From: Tubiluchus corallicola
Lineage: Eukaryota > Priapulida > Priapulimorpha > Priapulimorphida > Tubiluchidae
Direction of reading: 5' to 3'
Assembly: GCA_030141605.1 (NCBI GenBank)
Contig: JAQGDQ010000111.1
Coordinates: 456,001 to 520,000, forward strand
Length of the DNA: 64,000 nt
In this document: positions 22,501 through 63,492 of the stretch, in pieces
Layout of the letters: every line of letters begins with the position of its first letter
Numbering within the stretch: position 1 is the first letter of the stretch
Notes under the pieces: generated by a model
The model's input: only the letters and a program-made list of their open reading frames with translations
Told to the model about the DNA's origin: nothing
Database searches by the model: none
Made by a program: the position numbers and the translations under genes

Positions 22501-23522
22501 CTTAAAGGAAAAGAAAAGGGACACCTGAAGTAGGTTTCAGAAATATCACATTAAAAAATTATACTACTTTACAGCATTTTTATGCACATATCATATTTGC
22601 GATAAAAGGAATTTTCGTTTGTTTTCATTTTAAATCTCCCGCAATACTGTTCCGACGGTGCCATTACATCACGTCACTACGCTACGTAAATCAGGGGAAG
22701 AAAAGGCAATGTTAAATTATGACCCAAAAAACTTTCCGTGCAAATCTATATTATTTAGCATTTCGCTTACCTGCTGGAAAGACTTACGTAACTAGACTAA
22801 TAATTTAAAATGTTTGTGCCAATTGGTAAAATGTCGCTGGCTCACCCTCCAGGGTGCGCCACTCATTAACCAGAAATGTATTTTTAATCTTATTGACAAG
22901 ATACAGTAATTTAAAATTTTATTTAATTAGCAACATGTATGCTACGAATGCTCTGATTATTTTTTCAAACTTTACTTAATGTTATCAAAACTTGTTTCAA
23001 ACGACCTACCGTTAAAATGGCTGCACCTAACTGTCATCGCGGGAGTTTAAATTTACACATTATGACCCAAAAAACTTTCCGTGCAAATCTATATTATTTA
23101 GCATTTCGCTTACCTGCTGGAAAGACTTACGTAACTAGACTAATAATTTAAAATGTTTGTGCCAATTGGTAAAATGTCGCTGGCTCACCCTCCAGGGTAC
23201 GCCACTCATTAACCAAAAATGTATTTTTAATCTTATTGACAAGATACAGTAATTTAAAATTTTATTTAATTAGCAACATGTATGCTACGAATGCTCTGAT
23301 TATTTTTTCAAACTTTACTTAATGTTATCAAAACTTGTTTCAAACGACCTACCGTTAAAATGGCTGCACCTAACTGTCATCGCGGGAGTTTAAATTTACA
23401 CATTTTATACAGCGTTATGGTCAATGCAAGCCATGCATACGAAAAGGTAGTATGTAAGTGGTATAAAATTTCGATACGAATTTTTTAAGCTTTATGCATG
23501 TGGAGGGTTTTCTTGTGCTTTA
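22501..23522 (+). mobile_element. MITE family, copy A, with internal 343-bp tandem duplication
   Basis: The left end CTTAAAGGAAAAGAAAA and the inverted right end (TTTTCTTGTGCTTTAA) form ~16-base imperfect terminal inverted repeats. The body matches 42223-42908 on the opposite strand across its whole length. Inside copy A, 22717-23059 and 23060-23402 are an almost perfect head-to-tail duplication of 343 bases absent from copy B. No transposase frame is present. The element ends about 325 bases before the zinc finger gene's ATG. Confidence 0.85.
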
Positions 23523-23846
23523 ATGCAATACATGGTCAAGTTCATTATGTTATAATTTGACATAATTTTGTTCGTATAGTTAATGTTACCTTGTACCGCT
23601 TGCATTTCATGATTATTTATTTTTTTAAAAGTTTATTTATTTATAATGTTTATTTAGAAATTGTAGAGCTTCTCATTGTTGTCCTTAACTACTTCCTTTC
23701 TAAATTTTAAAATCACAGATTTTGTAATCTGTACATGCCTTATTTACTTTCATGTTTGGTAAACAAATAATAAAAAATTCTGTTTACCATAGGCAAAAAT
23801 AAAAGAAATACGGAAGAGTCAGAAAATGCTTGGATAAAAGTAAAAC
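23523..23846 (+). promoter_or_regulatory. Promoter and 5' UTR region of the zinc finger gene
   Basis: The only non-transposon sequence between copy A of the MITE and the start codon is about 325 bases of AT-rich DNA. No TATA box stands out clearly from the background. A 3-codon upstream ORF (ATGCTTGGATAA at 23826) precedes the main ATG. Confidence 0.4.
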
Positions 23847-26800
23847 ATGGAATCTGAGCTCCTGGAAAGCTTGCAAGTTGCAGCACAATCGGAAAATGCT
23901 GCCATCACGCCTGTTGAAACAGATTCCTTTCAAGAGGTAAACTTACATGAAGCTATCTATAGTAAATAGAGCTATGAAGTACACATATTAATTTTAATGG
24001 TAAAATCTTGTTAATTAATGTTTTATTCCATCCACATTTGACCGTGATGATGATTGAAAATAGTTAATTTTAGCATTTCTGAGGATGCTTACAGCCAGGG
24101 ACACGTGCAATACTAAAACTACTGCCATTGGATGTAATAGTTATGTCACATTATAATTTTATACAAAACAGTGAATGGATAATTTGTGTTACACAAAGTC
24201 GCAGTGTAGATGTGCATCTCAGTGGTCTTTGCAAATTTAATGTTTGCCACTACTGTATACCGTAAAGTTAGTGCACTCTGGAAGTGTTTTCGAATTTTGT
24301 GAGGAGAACCAGATATGCAGATTTCTAGATGCAGCCTTGTTACTAATATTTAAGTCGCCACTTGCTCTTCGCAAACCATAGTTTGTAAGCCATAAACTAC
24401 TGGATGATGCAAAGCTAACCACAGTGCTAGTACTAAGTTGCCTTGCCAGCACATGCATTAGTGGTTAGCTAATGAAAGGAACCACTTACTTCTGCAATGT
24501 GCTTGTTATTGCTACCTCAAGCTATTACCAGTCTACTGTGCGACAGCAGATGCTGGTAAATTTGTAGGTTCTTTTACACATTAGTTAAAATAGAGACTAT
24601 ATTATTAATAACCCATTGCTTGACAGTGTGTTTTACTACTGTAAAGGAAGCCCTAAATTAAATTTCTATCAATATGTTACCTGTGTAAGTCGCTTGGAAT
24701 GATGCATTGCAAAAATATTACTTCGCAAACATGGCTTTGCAGCTGAAATCACGAAAATTTAACTTCCACTTTTTTCTGGTTTGCAGTACGTTAAATTTTC
24801 CAAATCTCACTTAAACCTGTTTTTGAAAATACTGTTTACATATAAAGTAATTATATTAGTAAGCTATGTATTACTACTCTTATGTTTTTGCACTATGGGA
24901 AGAACTTTCAGCTTAGTAAGAATGGGATCACTGCAACATGACTCACTTGGTCAATGATTCAAATCAATGTTCTTTGATTGTCAACAATTGATGATACCAA
25001 ACTTGAATTTACTGTTTGTTTGATGTTTGCCTTGTAGTACAGCTGGCTAATGTTTCAATTATAGCACCTTCGTGTTTTCTTTGACGTATTTTGCGTGTAT
25101 TCCAGGATTTACAGGAGAATTTGGAAAGGCACATTGCAACAGCAGGCGTGGAGCCCACAAATGATGTTGACCACTTGGTCATTGTGTCGCTAAATGAAGG
25201 TTACTCTGTGCTCTCTGCTGACAATGCAGGTTTAAACCTGAGCCAGATCGCCGGCGATGGTCAGAGACTCTTCTATGCCCTTCCGGTGTTCCGGTGCGAC
25301 AAGTGCGATGAATCATTCACCAGCCAGGAAGAGCTGAAATTGCACAAACAGGAAGCTCATAGACAAGAGAGGAACTTCTTGTGTGGAGTTTGCAATGCTT
25401 CTTTTACTCAGCTGGGGCATTTGACCACCCATGCAAAGATCCATCTGGGAATCAAGCCTTACAAGTGTGAGTTGTGCGGCCGTGATTTCACCCAGTCCGG
25501 ACATCTGAAATCACACATGAAGACACACACTAAAGAGAGGCCGTTCAAATGTGATATTTGCAATGCTTCTTTTACACAGTCTGGTCACGTTAAACAACAC
25601 AAACGCATTCACACTGGGGAGAAGCCTTATAAGTGCGAGCTGTGCGGTACGGCGTTTGCACAGTCAGGTCATTTGACTCAGCATAAAAGAATACATACTG
25701 GAGAAAAACCCTATAAATGCAGCCAGTGCAATGTTGAGTATGCGCAGTCGGGGCACTTGAAACATCACATGGAGCTGACCCACGGGTCACTTATTTTGGA
25801 ACACAAATGTGAGATTTGTGAAAAACAATTTTTTACACTTTCACGTCTGAAGCGACACCTGCGATCTTTCCACGCCAAAGAAAATGACAGTGGTTCCTTG
25901 CATTGTGATGACTGTGATGCCGACTTTACCACTGTCACCGACCTGCAGGAACATATGGCAACATTGCATTCGGAGAAGCCACACAAGTGCCACTTGTGCA
26001 GTGCGTCGTTCCGTAAGGTGGAGCATTTGCTAAGGCATGGCAAAATACACAGGGGACTGAAGCCGCACAAGTGTGATCAGTGTGACGCTTCTTTCTCATT
26101 CCCATACAAACTCAAAATACACAAGCGCCGCCATGTGGAGAAACGCAACAAGTGTTCCTTGTGCAGTTTGACTTTCTCCTTCCTTTGGGAACTGAAAGCG
26201 CATCGAGAGGAAATGCATCGATTCAGGTGTTCGCATTGCGATCGTGTATACCTCACACAGGACAAACTAGACACTCACGAAGCATCTCATTCAATTGAAA
26301 AACCTTTTCAATGTACCGACTGCCCATCTGCTTTTGAAACCGAGTTTCGGTTGAAGATTCACAGCAAGATCCACACCGGCGAGTGTCTCCATCATTGCTC
26401 GTACTGCGATGCAGTGTTCGTCTATCAGTCGCGACTACTTCGCCACTTGAAAACACACAGCGGTATCCACTTTTACAAGTGCGAACAGTGCGAGGCTCAG
26501 TTTAATACTGTGCGAGGATTAAATAAGCATGTACGCAGTCATACTGGTGAGCAACTTCCTCGCATAAAAACTGAAATCATAGATGATATTGCTGATGAAA
26601 ATATGGAACCAGACATAGACAATGTGAAAAATGAGCAATCTCAGGAGCATGGTGAGACGGCAGATTTGAGTAACAGTCAAGACGATATTAGTGATGTCAT
26701 TGAACAACTAGGTATGCAGAGTGAGTTAAACGATTCAGTAAACACTACTGCTTTCAGCATAAACGAACTACAGGGTAGTGTCTTAGAAGCAGTGGCAGAT

Positions 26801-26896
26801 GCTGATGTTGGTGAAGTTATGGAGTTCGTAATTAATGACAAAACCTACCGAATAATTTCAGAGGCTAGTTGTCAAACTAGTGTACCTGGAGAATAA
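23847..26896 (+). CDS. C2H2 zinc finger protein with 15 fingers (two exons)
   Basis: Exon 1 is 23847-23936 (30 codons starting MESELLESL; donor GTAAAC). Exon 2 is 25106-26896 (acceptor GTGTATTCCAG). Both are phase 0 and give 626 aa. The long frame opens at 25091 with TTG, inside the intron, so the true start is the upstream ATG. Fifteen C-x2-C...H-x3/4-H fingers occupy ~92-512. Some linkers are the canonical TGEKPYKC type and others are irregular. Fingers 2-6 share almost the same recognition helix (Q-S/L-G-H-L/V). The C-terminal ~115 residues are acidic, contain two psi-K-x-E SUMO-type sites (IKTE, VKNE) and no finger. This is probably a nuclear DNA-binding regulator. I cannot name an orthologue. 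An AATAAA overlaps the stop codon. Confidence 0.9.
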
Positions 26897-27170
26897 AAGT
26901 GATGCTCATACAGAAGATGTAAAAATGTGAAAGAAGATTTTGTTTGTTTTGACATGCAAACTGTGGATTTGAATAGACTGTCTAAACTTGTGAGGCTTCG
27001 AATTCTTTACAACAATCAGCGGTATATTCTTGTAAATTCGGAAGAAATTATTTTTGAACTTGTCTTGTTAATGTGCTCCCTTTGTATATGTACATATTGT
27101 ATTTTGGTACTGGCTTTGTAAATAGCAAATTTCAATTTCAGGTAAACTAAGCCTGAGCCATAGATCTGCA
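26897..27170 (+). other. Short spacer between zinc finger and OXLD1-like genes
   Basis: 274 bases separate the stop from the next ATG. A splice-acceptor-like CAAATTTCAATTTCAG ends at 27141, 29 bases before the OXLD1-like ATG. Apart from the AATAAA at the preceding stop (26893-26898), no strong polyadenylation signal is seen. Confidence 0.5.
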
Positions 27171-27599
27171 ATGGTGCGGCTACCACGATTGAACTTTGCT
27201 GCTCCGCCATCCATAATAATTCACCTGAAAAGATTTGATGTAAACTTATTGCCAACGAAAATTAGATCTTTTCCTTGCTTAATGAACAACTTAAAATGTG
27301 TCACTGATGATAAACAGCAGCTCATCACAGAAAGTAACTTCTCAAAGAATGGTACAACAGGTTTACAATTGGTCCCACCCAATTCCACAACATCGTCTTC
27401 AGAAGACGTTTGTTCTGTGCCAGAAACTCCCACCACGTGCTGTGGCACAGGCTGTGCTAACTGTGTTTGGATCGATTATGTGGATCACCTAGTTGAATTC
27501 TACAAAGATGGTGGTACAAAGGCACGCGATGCTATAAACAAAATCGACGATGTGAGTCTAAGAACATTTCTACAAATGGAATTGAAAGGGAAATTGTGA
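27171..27599 (+). CDS. OXLD1: OXLD1-like protein (oxidoreductase-like domain), mitochondrial
   Basis: A 142-aa single-exon ORF starting at ATG. The C-terminal part carries the Oxidored-like domain: TPTTCCGTGCANCVWIDY (about 87-103; Cys90, 91, 95 and 98), then VDHLVEFYKDGG and a helical SLRTFLQMELKGKL end. This matches the CC-x3-C-x2-CVW-x-x-Y pattern and spacing of human OXLD1. The N-terminus (MVRLPRLNFAAPPSIIIHLKRF) is basic, hydroxylated and free of acidic residues for 22 residues, as in mitochondrial presequences. The middle is low-complexity and poorly conserved. The precise biochemical role of the family is not established. AATAAA at 27971-27976 is a candidate polyadenylation signal. The gene is transcribed toward the GANP-like gene. 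Confidence 0.88.
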   Translation: MVRLPRLNFAAPPSIIIHLKRFDVNLLPTKIRSFPCLMNNLKCVTDDKQQLITESNFSKNGTTGLQLVPPNSTTSSSEDVCSVPETPTTCCGTGCANCVWIDYVDHLVEFYKDGGTKARDAINKIDDVSLRTFLQMELKGKL

Positions 27600-28831
27600 T
27601 GGATTTTGAAACCTTAGCTCAGCAACTTGCAAAGAAATTGTACCAGTTGTAGACCATAAAATTTAAAAATGATGTAATTTATTATTAGCACAGCGGTAAT
27701 AATAGGGGGTACCATTTTAGGGTATTTCAGGTTGTTGTACTAATGATATAGATTGCCCTACTTATATAATCTGTTGGATGTGTAATTCTCTCCAAGCTTG
27801 CACTTCTTGTTTTGAATACCCGGTAATCATTTTGAATAGACCTGTAATTAAAATTACTGAAATTGTGTTTACTTAGCAAACATGTCCTTCAAGAAAATTT
27901 TATTTCCATATAGTGATAAAAAATTTTTAGACTAAAACATTTGAAACTGAGATGCTCCTTTCATTTCTTAAATAAAGCATGGTAGAGTTTTCTACGCTTG
28001 TAGGCATGTTATTAGAACCAGCCATTTAACAGTCTTATAAGATTGAATTCTTGCTTGTCTCTGATGGTTGGATTTAAATACCCAGAGACATGCGACATCA
28101 TAGAGATAAAAAATTAGTTAGCTTCTTGAGCAGGCACTTGAGATTTTATTTTTGTTACCCCACTACATATCATGTTGCATATTCTGTCTGTTCAAACACA
28201 GCTCTGATTCCATGTTGGCTAGCTACGACATCGCAAAACGATACATCATTATCTTCCATAATACAGATACGTGGTGAATGAGTTAACTTTTGCATCAGTT
28301 AGGCTTGCTTTTTTAGAATCAAGTTTGTTGTTTTTTATAGTGTTCTCATTATTAACACATGCAGTTGTTGATTTCAGTCATTTTTGTTCTTATCATTGCT
28401 CTTACCCAATCTTTACTTTGTTATCCTGTTTACGATTTTCATATGGTCCATTTGCCTTGTTGCTAAATAAGCACTTAAAATTAAGACTTTAATAAGAAAT
28501 ACTGTTCTAATTATTTCTTGATTACAGCAAGCCAATGAAATAATAAACTTTATACTATAACATTGCATTTTATTACTTTTCTGTATCAAAGGTTTTTTAT
28601 TGATTATAAGTACAAGCACATTGAAATGCCTTTTACACAATTTGTTCTTGCTTTATATACACTGTAACCCAAAAATACAAAACTGTGTGAACAAAAAAAA
28701 ACGTAAATTGATAATCTCACAGTTTTAAACGTAATTAGTCACATTTTAATTGGACAATGAACACCCTATACTGGTGTTACAGCATGAGTTCCTACCAAAG
28801 ATTAAAAACATAAAAATGAATAACAAAAAAA
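27600..28831. terminator. Convergent 3' region of the OXLD1-like and GANP-like genes
   Basis: Plus-strand AATAAA sites occur at 27971 and near 28542. Minus-strand AATAAA (TTTATT on plus) occurs near 28570 and 28596. The tail-to-tail transcripts therefore probably end close together or overlap. The short open frames here have no recognisable content. Confidence 0.5.
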
Positions 28832-45470
<16,639 letters not shown>

Positions 45471-46350
45471 GGTGATACACCAGCTGCAGTTACATATACT
45501 AGCTGAATATCTGAAAAGTAAATACAGAACCTTTGGTTTCTATTCAGATAAAGTTTGTAAATCACGTACAATGTTAATAGAATTTGTTAATGACACACTC
45601 ATTTATGTGTTGTACAGAGTTTGGTTGTAAAGAGTGGACGGAGCTGCGCAGCATAGTTTTACACCAAAGAAATGATTCAGCAGACAGATGGTTTATCACA
45701 ATCATTCATATTATAAAAGGAAACTGAAAAAGGTAATGACAGTAAAATACCCAAATAAAAGCAATGCTTTTCTAATAATGTGGGATATATCGAATTGGTG
45801 CTGTTGAGTCAAGAGCTTCTTCCACTGAGCACACATGTGCTCTAAGATTTGCAGTTGCATCGCCATAGTGATGAGTAATTACTTAGCTACTATGGCGTAC
45901 TGAGCAGTTTAATGACAGCTATAACCTAAACATCTTAACGTCGATTCTTAGTACAACATAACTGTAATAAATTAAAATTTCCTAGACTCACTTCTGTGTC
46001 TTTACACCATTTTTTATTTTTATTCTGCAAGTGTGGCTTTTCTTGGTACTACTTGACATAATTTATAACTATTACTTACATTTCATTTTCATCAATACAC
46101 GAAATTAAACAGAATCTTCTTGTTTTCAAACGAACCATTTATTTCGAGCAGTAATACATTGAAGATTAGTTTTTTCTTATACCTTAGTTTTTGTGACACC
46201 TTTGCGATTGAGTTTACTGATCCCAAAACACGATTTTACTTGCCCACCATTATCATCCATCTTATTACAATAATTATTCATATCGATTAATATGCATTTG
46301 ATCTTCATAAAAGGCCCATAAAAATATCGTATACATTAATTTCGGTGGTA
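45471..46350 (-). promoter_or_regulatory. 5' region of the GANP-like gene
   Basis: A splice-acceptor-like TTTTCAGATATTCAG lies 30-50 bases upstream of the ATG on the minus strand, so a non-coding first exon or trans-spliced leader is possible. No TATA box was identified. Nothing else is supportable. Confidence 0.35.
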
Positions 46351-46355
46351 TGGGC

Positions 46356-46358
<3 letters not shown>

Positions 46359-46402
<44 letters not shown>
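46359..46402 (+). repeat. (TA)n microsatellite
   Basis: About 21 uninterrupted TA units. Confidence 0.98.
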
Positions 46403-46406
<4 letters not shown>

Positions 46407-48054
46407 CTTTAGAAAGAGGAGGAACAGGGCTACACGATGATGTGGGCTACATTTTAGGAAGTCTTCACAGTCAGGAGCTGGGAAGAGTTGGTTGGAGATT
46501 CCATTTCGGGTGATTTTCGCTTGGAAAACTGCTGATGCAAAGCCATTGTTCTGGCGTCATTCCATTTTAGCCTGTCTGTAACTTTATAACTTTAATTCAG
46601 TAAAAGCTGCTGCTGGCTTTGCGTGAGGTAAACACTAGATAGAATGTTTGCGCATTGTTGATTATAAGTGAATTCATACGCAAAATTTTTTGTGGGCCTT
46701 TGCTAGTATTAATATTATTTTTCTAATGATGAACTAATGATGACCTGTTTTACCAAGAGCCAAGCCACCAAAAACTGAATTCTGTAAATGAACAATATAT
46801 AAGGGCAGTGCTTTTATACATGAATACATATTGGTGCCACTACTCCTCATCTAATTTACATAATTATCAGACAGCAAATATAAATATGTATAGTTAGCAG
46901 ACTTGACAACATACGAGCATTCTGGTAGAAAATTCATGTCGCACTTATTATTACTAATTTATCATGATTATTCTGTTACTAGTACCATCATTATCATTGC
47001 ATGGTGACAGTATTAAGCATGCAAATACTAGCTGGTTTCACTGAGTTAATTTGCAAGACTATATCTGAATATTTTCGTTTCAACGAATTAACTTAAGTTC
47101 TTATTACATTCCGATTTGTTTTTTCTTTTATTTTGGTTTAGTTCATATTTTTGTTTCAAATTATAGGTTATTGTAATGTATGGTTTCAGTTTATTTTTGT
47201 TTTTTTAGTTTATTTAATTCATTTTATTTTGCATGGTTAATTGATACTGAAAGTCAGGCAGTATTTCTAATAATTATATTATGTTGCTTTATTTTGCTCA
47301 CCACAAACTTCAAAATATCTGTAAATTGATTAATCTTATTTGCACAAATTTGATTAGTGTCTCCTCAGACAATATTAAACACAACATATAGCAGCACAAA
47401 TAATTAACATAACATAGGGTGGCTGCTCAATGGTCCCTGGTCGTTCACCACCCCGTCTCTATTTTGTTAATATAATTTACTGACTTTAATTTCAACACTC
47501 AGTAACCTACCGAGACAAAAAACTTTCAATTGAATTGAATAATGAAAATTTGGGATCCTAGTAATAAGACTCGCAAATGAAGCTGTAAACGCGAATACTC
47601 TCACAAAAAATTTAATGTTATAAGCTGCTGTATAAAAAATAAACAGTTATCACCGACTTAGTCACTTTAACTCACTTACCGTAATATGTCAAACAGCAAA
47701 CGGAGAATAAAAGGAATCTTTAAACATATTCGATCGAAATTTCAGCTCGGTGTCGTTTCCAAACCATCACGACTCAGTTTAAAGGGCCCGATGGTAACTG
47801 CTTTGTTTGAAAGATTGTTTTATAGTCGGCTCGATTCTTTTTATTGTATCATCTTTTGTGACTCCTTATTTGGCTGAACAAGATTATTAACACACAGATA
47901 ATTGTTTAGTTATTAGTTAATAAGAAAAGATATTGGACTTATAATTATAATCATTATAAATTAATTATCATTAATTTAATTATGTTTATCGAAGCTGCTT
48001 TCCATATTTGGTTGATTAGTTGCTAATTATTTTTAACATCACATAGCAAATTTT
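46403..48054. other. Intergenic AT-rich sequence
   Basis: No gene is seen. A LINE-like 3' UTR motif (GGTCCCTGGTCGTTCACCACCCC) lies near 47431. The open frame at 47686-47877 has no recognisable content. Confidence 0.4.
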
Positions 48055-48225
48055 TATTTACTCCATGCAAGGACAGAGGTAGTTGATTTTTTCTGCCACT
48101 CGAACTTTTCACCATGTATCCAATTTCCCTTTGTATGTTATTATTATTATTTTGATGTAACTTGTTTTTGCATTGACTAATAAATAAATGTTCTATTCTA
48201 TTCTATTTTATTTTATTGTTGCTAT
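48055..48225 (+). mobile_element. Probable LINE 3' tail
   Basis: The stretch ending ATTGACTAATAAATAAATG followed by TTCTATTCTATTCTATTTTATT has the form of a CR1/L2-type 3' end with its short terminal repeat. No coding part remains. Confidence 0.45.
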
Positions 48226-48728
48226 TATTTACATGATGCGTCACGACAAAGACTTATGCATTTTCCAAGTAGTTTGTTTGCAGCCTGCTTACAATGTCTA
48301 AGAAATTAGAATATGTCAATCGCACAAGTCACAAAACTGTGTCGCATTTAAATTGACACAGTACATTTCTGAACAGGCATCAGACATAAACAAAAATTAG
48401 ACCACATAAATGGGATTTTGTTGATTAATAAAGAACTATCCGTGCCACATAAGTCTTACCATGACCTATTAGGGGGTCAAAAGTAATGTGGAAAGCAAAA
48501 ATTTTATAATAGCTAAATCTACTCAGCTGGGGTATCAGTCAGAGAATATACTCTAGATGGGTTAATGTTTCAATTTTAAAATCCCTCGCATCTATATCAG
48601 ATTGGCAGTTGTCTTCTTTTCGATACATTCTCTCTACAGTTATCTATTTAACTACTATGTTACTGTATGTAAATATATTATAGGTAAATACTAATCAGAG
48701 TTTAGTATTTAACCATAACTGACAATTA

Positions 48729-49672
48729 GGGGTGAGCATTCTCCCCCAGAAAGCAAATTCGAATTCAGTTCGAAAAATTTTCGGAAAAGTTTTCGAACCA
48801 CTAGTAAAAAGTTGTTTTACAAAAATCATGATTTTGTTCTGCAGTAAAACCCTTATTAGTTTATTAAAAATTTACACAGAAACTGCAGCTAAATTGCTAA
48901 TTGCCTGCTGTTCAAACTTTTTAATGTTAAAGAAAATACATGACTGAAGTGCTGAATTATTTGAATCTGTAATTTTAGGTTTGAATCGAATTCGAACTAA
49001 AACCTCGTTCAAATCAAATTCAAACGTTCGATGCTCACCTTTCCTGACCAACTGACCATAGCTCGATCAAGTCATCAATTTCTAGTGTACTCGAAGTATT
49101 CAAACGTTTGAATTAGATTTGAATGAATTCTTTTTAGTTCGGATTTGATTCGAACCTAAAACTTTGATTCTAATAATTAAGCACTTCAACCACAATGTTC
49201 TTAATCATTAAAACGTTTGAGACATTTAGCTGTGATTTTGTGCACAATATTTAAACAAATTAAAAGTGGTTTTACTGCAGAACAAAATCTTTTAATATGT
49301 ATGATCTTTGTAACACCAAGTTTTATTGGTGGTTCGAAAACTTGTTCGAAAATCTTATAATCTCAATTCGAATCCGAAATAACGAAGTTCAGTTTGAATT
49401 CGATAGTCACAGATTCGGTTTGATTCGAATCCGTTTTCTGATAGAGAATGCTAAACCCTAATATAGTGGTTTTACTGAAGGACAAAATGAACTACTATGC
49501 ATGATCTTTGTAAGACCACTTTTTACTAGTGGTTCAAAAACTTGTTCGAAAACCTTTCAATCTCAATTGAATTCGATACGAGTTAGAAATACTGAAATTC
49601 GGTTCGATTCGAATTCGAAAGTCACAAGTTGGGTTCGATTCGAATTCGCTTTCTGGTTGAGTATGCTCCCGC
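48729..49672. mobile_element. Nested foldback element rich in GAATTCGAA arms
   Basis: The left end (48730 onward, GGGTGAGCATTCTCCCCCAG then AAAGCAAATTCGAATTC) is the inverted match of the right end near 49640-49672 (GAATTCGCTTTCTGGTTGAG then TATGCTCCC). Inside, the block AGTGGTTTTACTG...ACAAAAT...GTGGTTC occurs twice directly (about 49268 and 49465) and once inverted (about 48800), so copies are nested. There is no coding capacity. The element ends about 110 bases before the ST7 start codon. Confidence 0.7.
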
Positions 49673-49783
49673 CATGACGTCTTCAATTTTCTTTTTAGGT
49701 CATGGAAAAATCCTTGTGTCAGAACGTCAAGTCTTTTTTCAACGAAGGACTTTTGCGTCGCAGTCACAAGTTACATAGTTAAC
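49673..49783 (+). promoter_or_regulatory. ST7 proximal 5' region: CRE-like site, splice acceptor, 26-codon uORF
   Basis: Only 111 bases separate the foldback element from the ST7 ATG. They contain ATGACGTC (CRE-like) at 49674, a strong acceptor-like TTTTCTTTTTAG ending at 49698, and an upstream ORF from ATG at 49702 to TAA at 49780-49782, one base before the ST7 ATG at 49784. If transcribed, the uORF would favour termination/reinitiation control. Confidence 0.5.
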
Positions 49784-62914
<13,131 letters not shown>

Positions 62915-63202
62915 GTAAGTGATGAAAGCTCAGGAAACCGATTTAGCTGGTTGTCTACTAGCTTATGGATGAGAAACAACTGGTGCACAAACTGAAAACG
63001 TAAACATCTTGTGGAAAGTTATCCCAGTTCTTGACATTTTAATGTAGTGACTGGATTAAGATTTATTAATTTGTTAAATCACTTAAGAGCATAAATGTTT
63101 AATATTTTTTACAAAGAAGACAAAATAATTCGGCCTCGTTTGCAAGCTGGCACACTAAGATTTTTGAGGATCAGATAAGAATGGACTGAAATTGTACATT
63201 GT

Positions 63203-63352
63203 ATACTAATTTTGGGAAGAAGTTTGCAATTTCCCACACAGTCTAACTACTCTTAACCCAAACCCCATTGCTAACCCTAACGTTAACCCTAATTCACTTC
63301 ACGAACTAATTTCCTTGTGTGTGGGAATTGTAAACTTTAGCTAATTTTAGTG
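63203..63352. mobile_element. Small foldback element with telomere-like core
   Basis: The arms AGTTTGCAATTTCCCACACA (63221-63240) and TGTGTGGGAATTGTAAACT (63317-63336) are inverted matches, and weaker pairing extends outward to about 63203 and 63352. The intervening core carries CTAACCCTAACGTTAACCCTAA (63272-63293), degenerate copies of the animal telomere unit. There is no coding capacity. Confidence 0.6.
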
Positions 63353-63492
63353 CTTAATGTCAACCTAATTATATTTAATTGTAGTCATTTAATTTTAAAT
63401 TAATGTTATTTTAATAAATTGCAATTAATCGTGATATGCTAACGATATTGCAAAATACTTGAAGCAAAAACCAAATCTCCCGGGAGGTTGCG

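Noticed and set aside
63257-63295. True chromosome end
   Set aside because: Only a few degenerate telomere-like units inside an ST7 intron, bounded by inverted repeats; the gene continues to the right.
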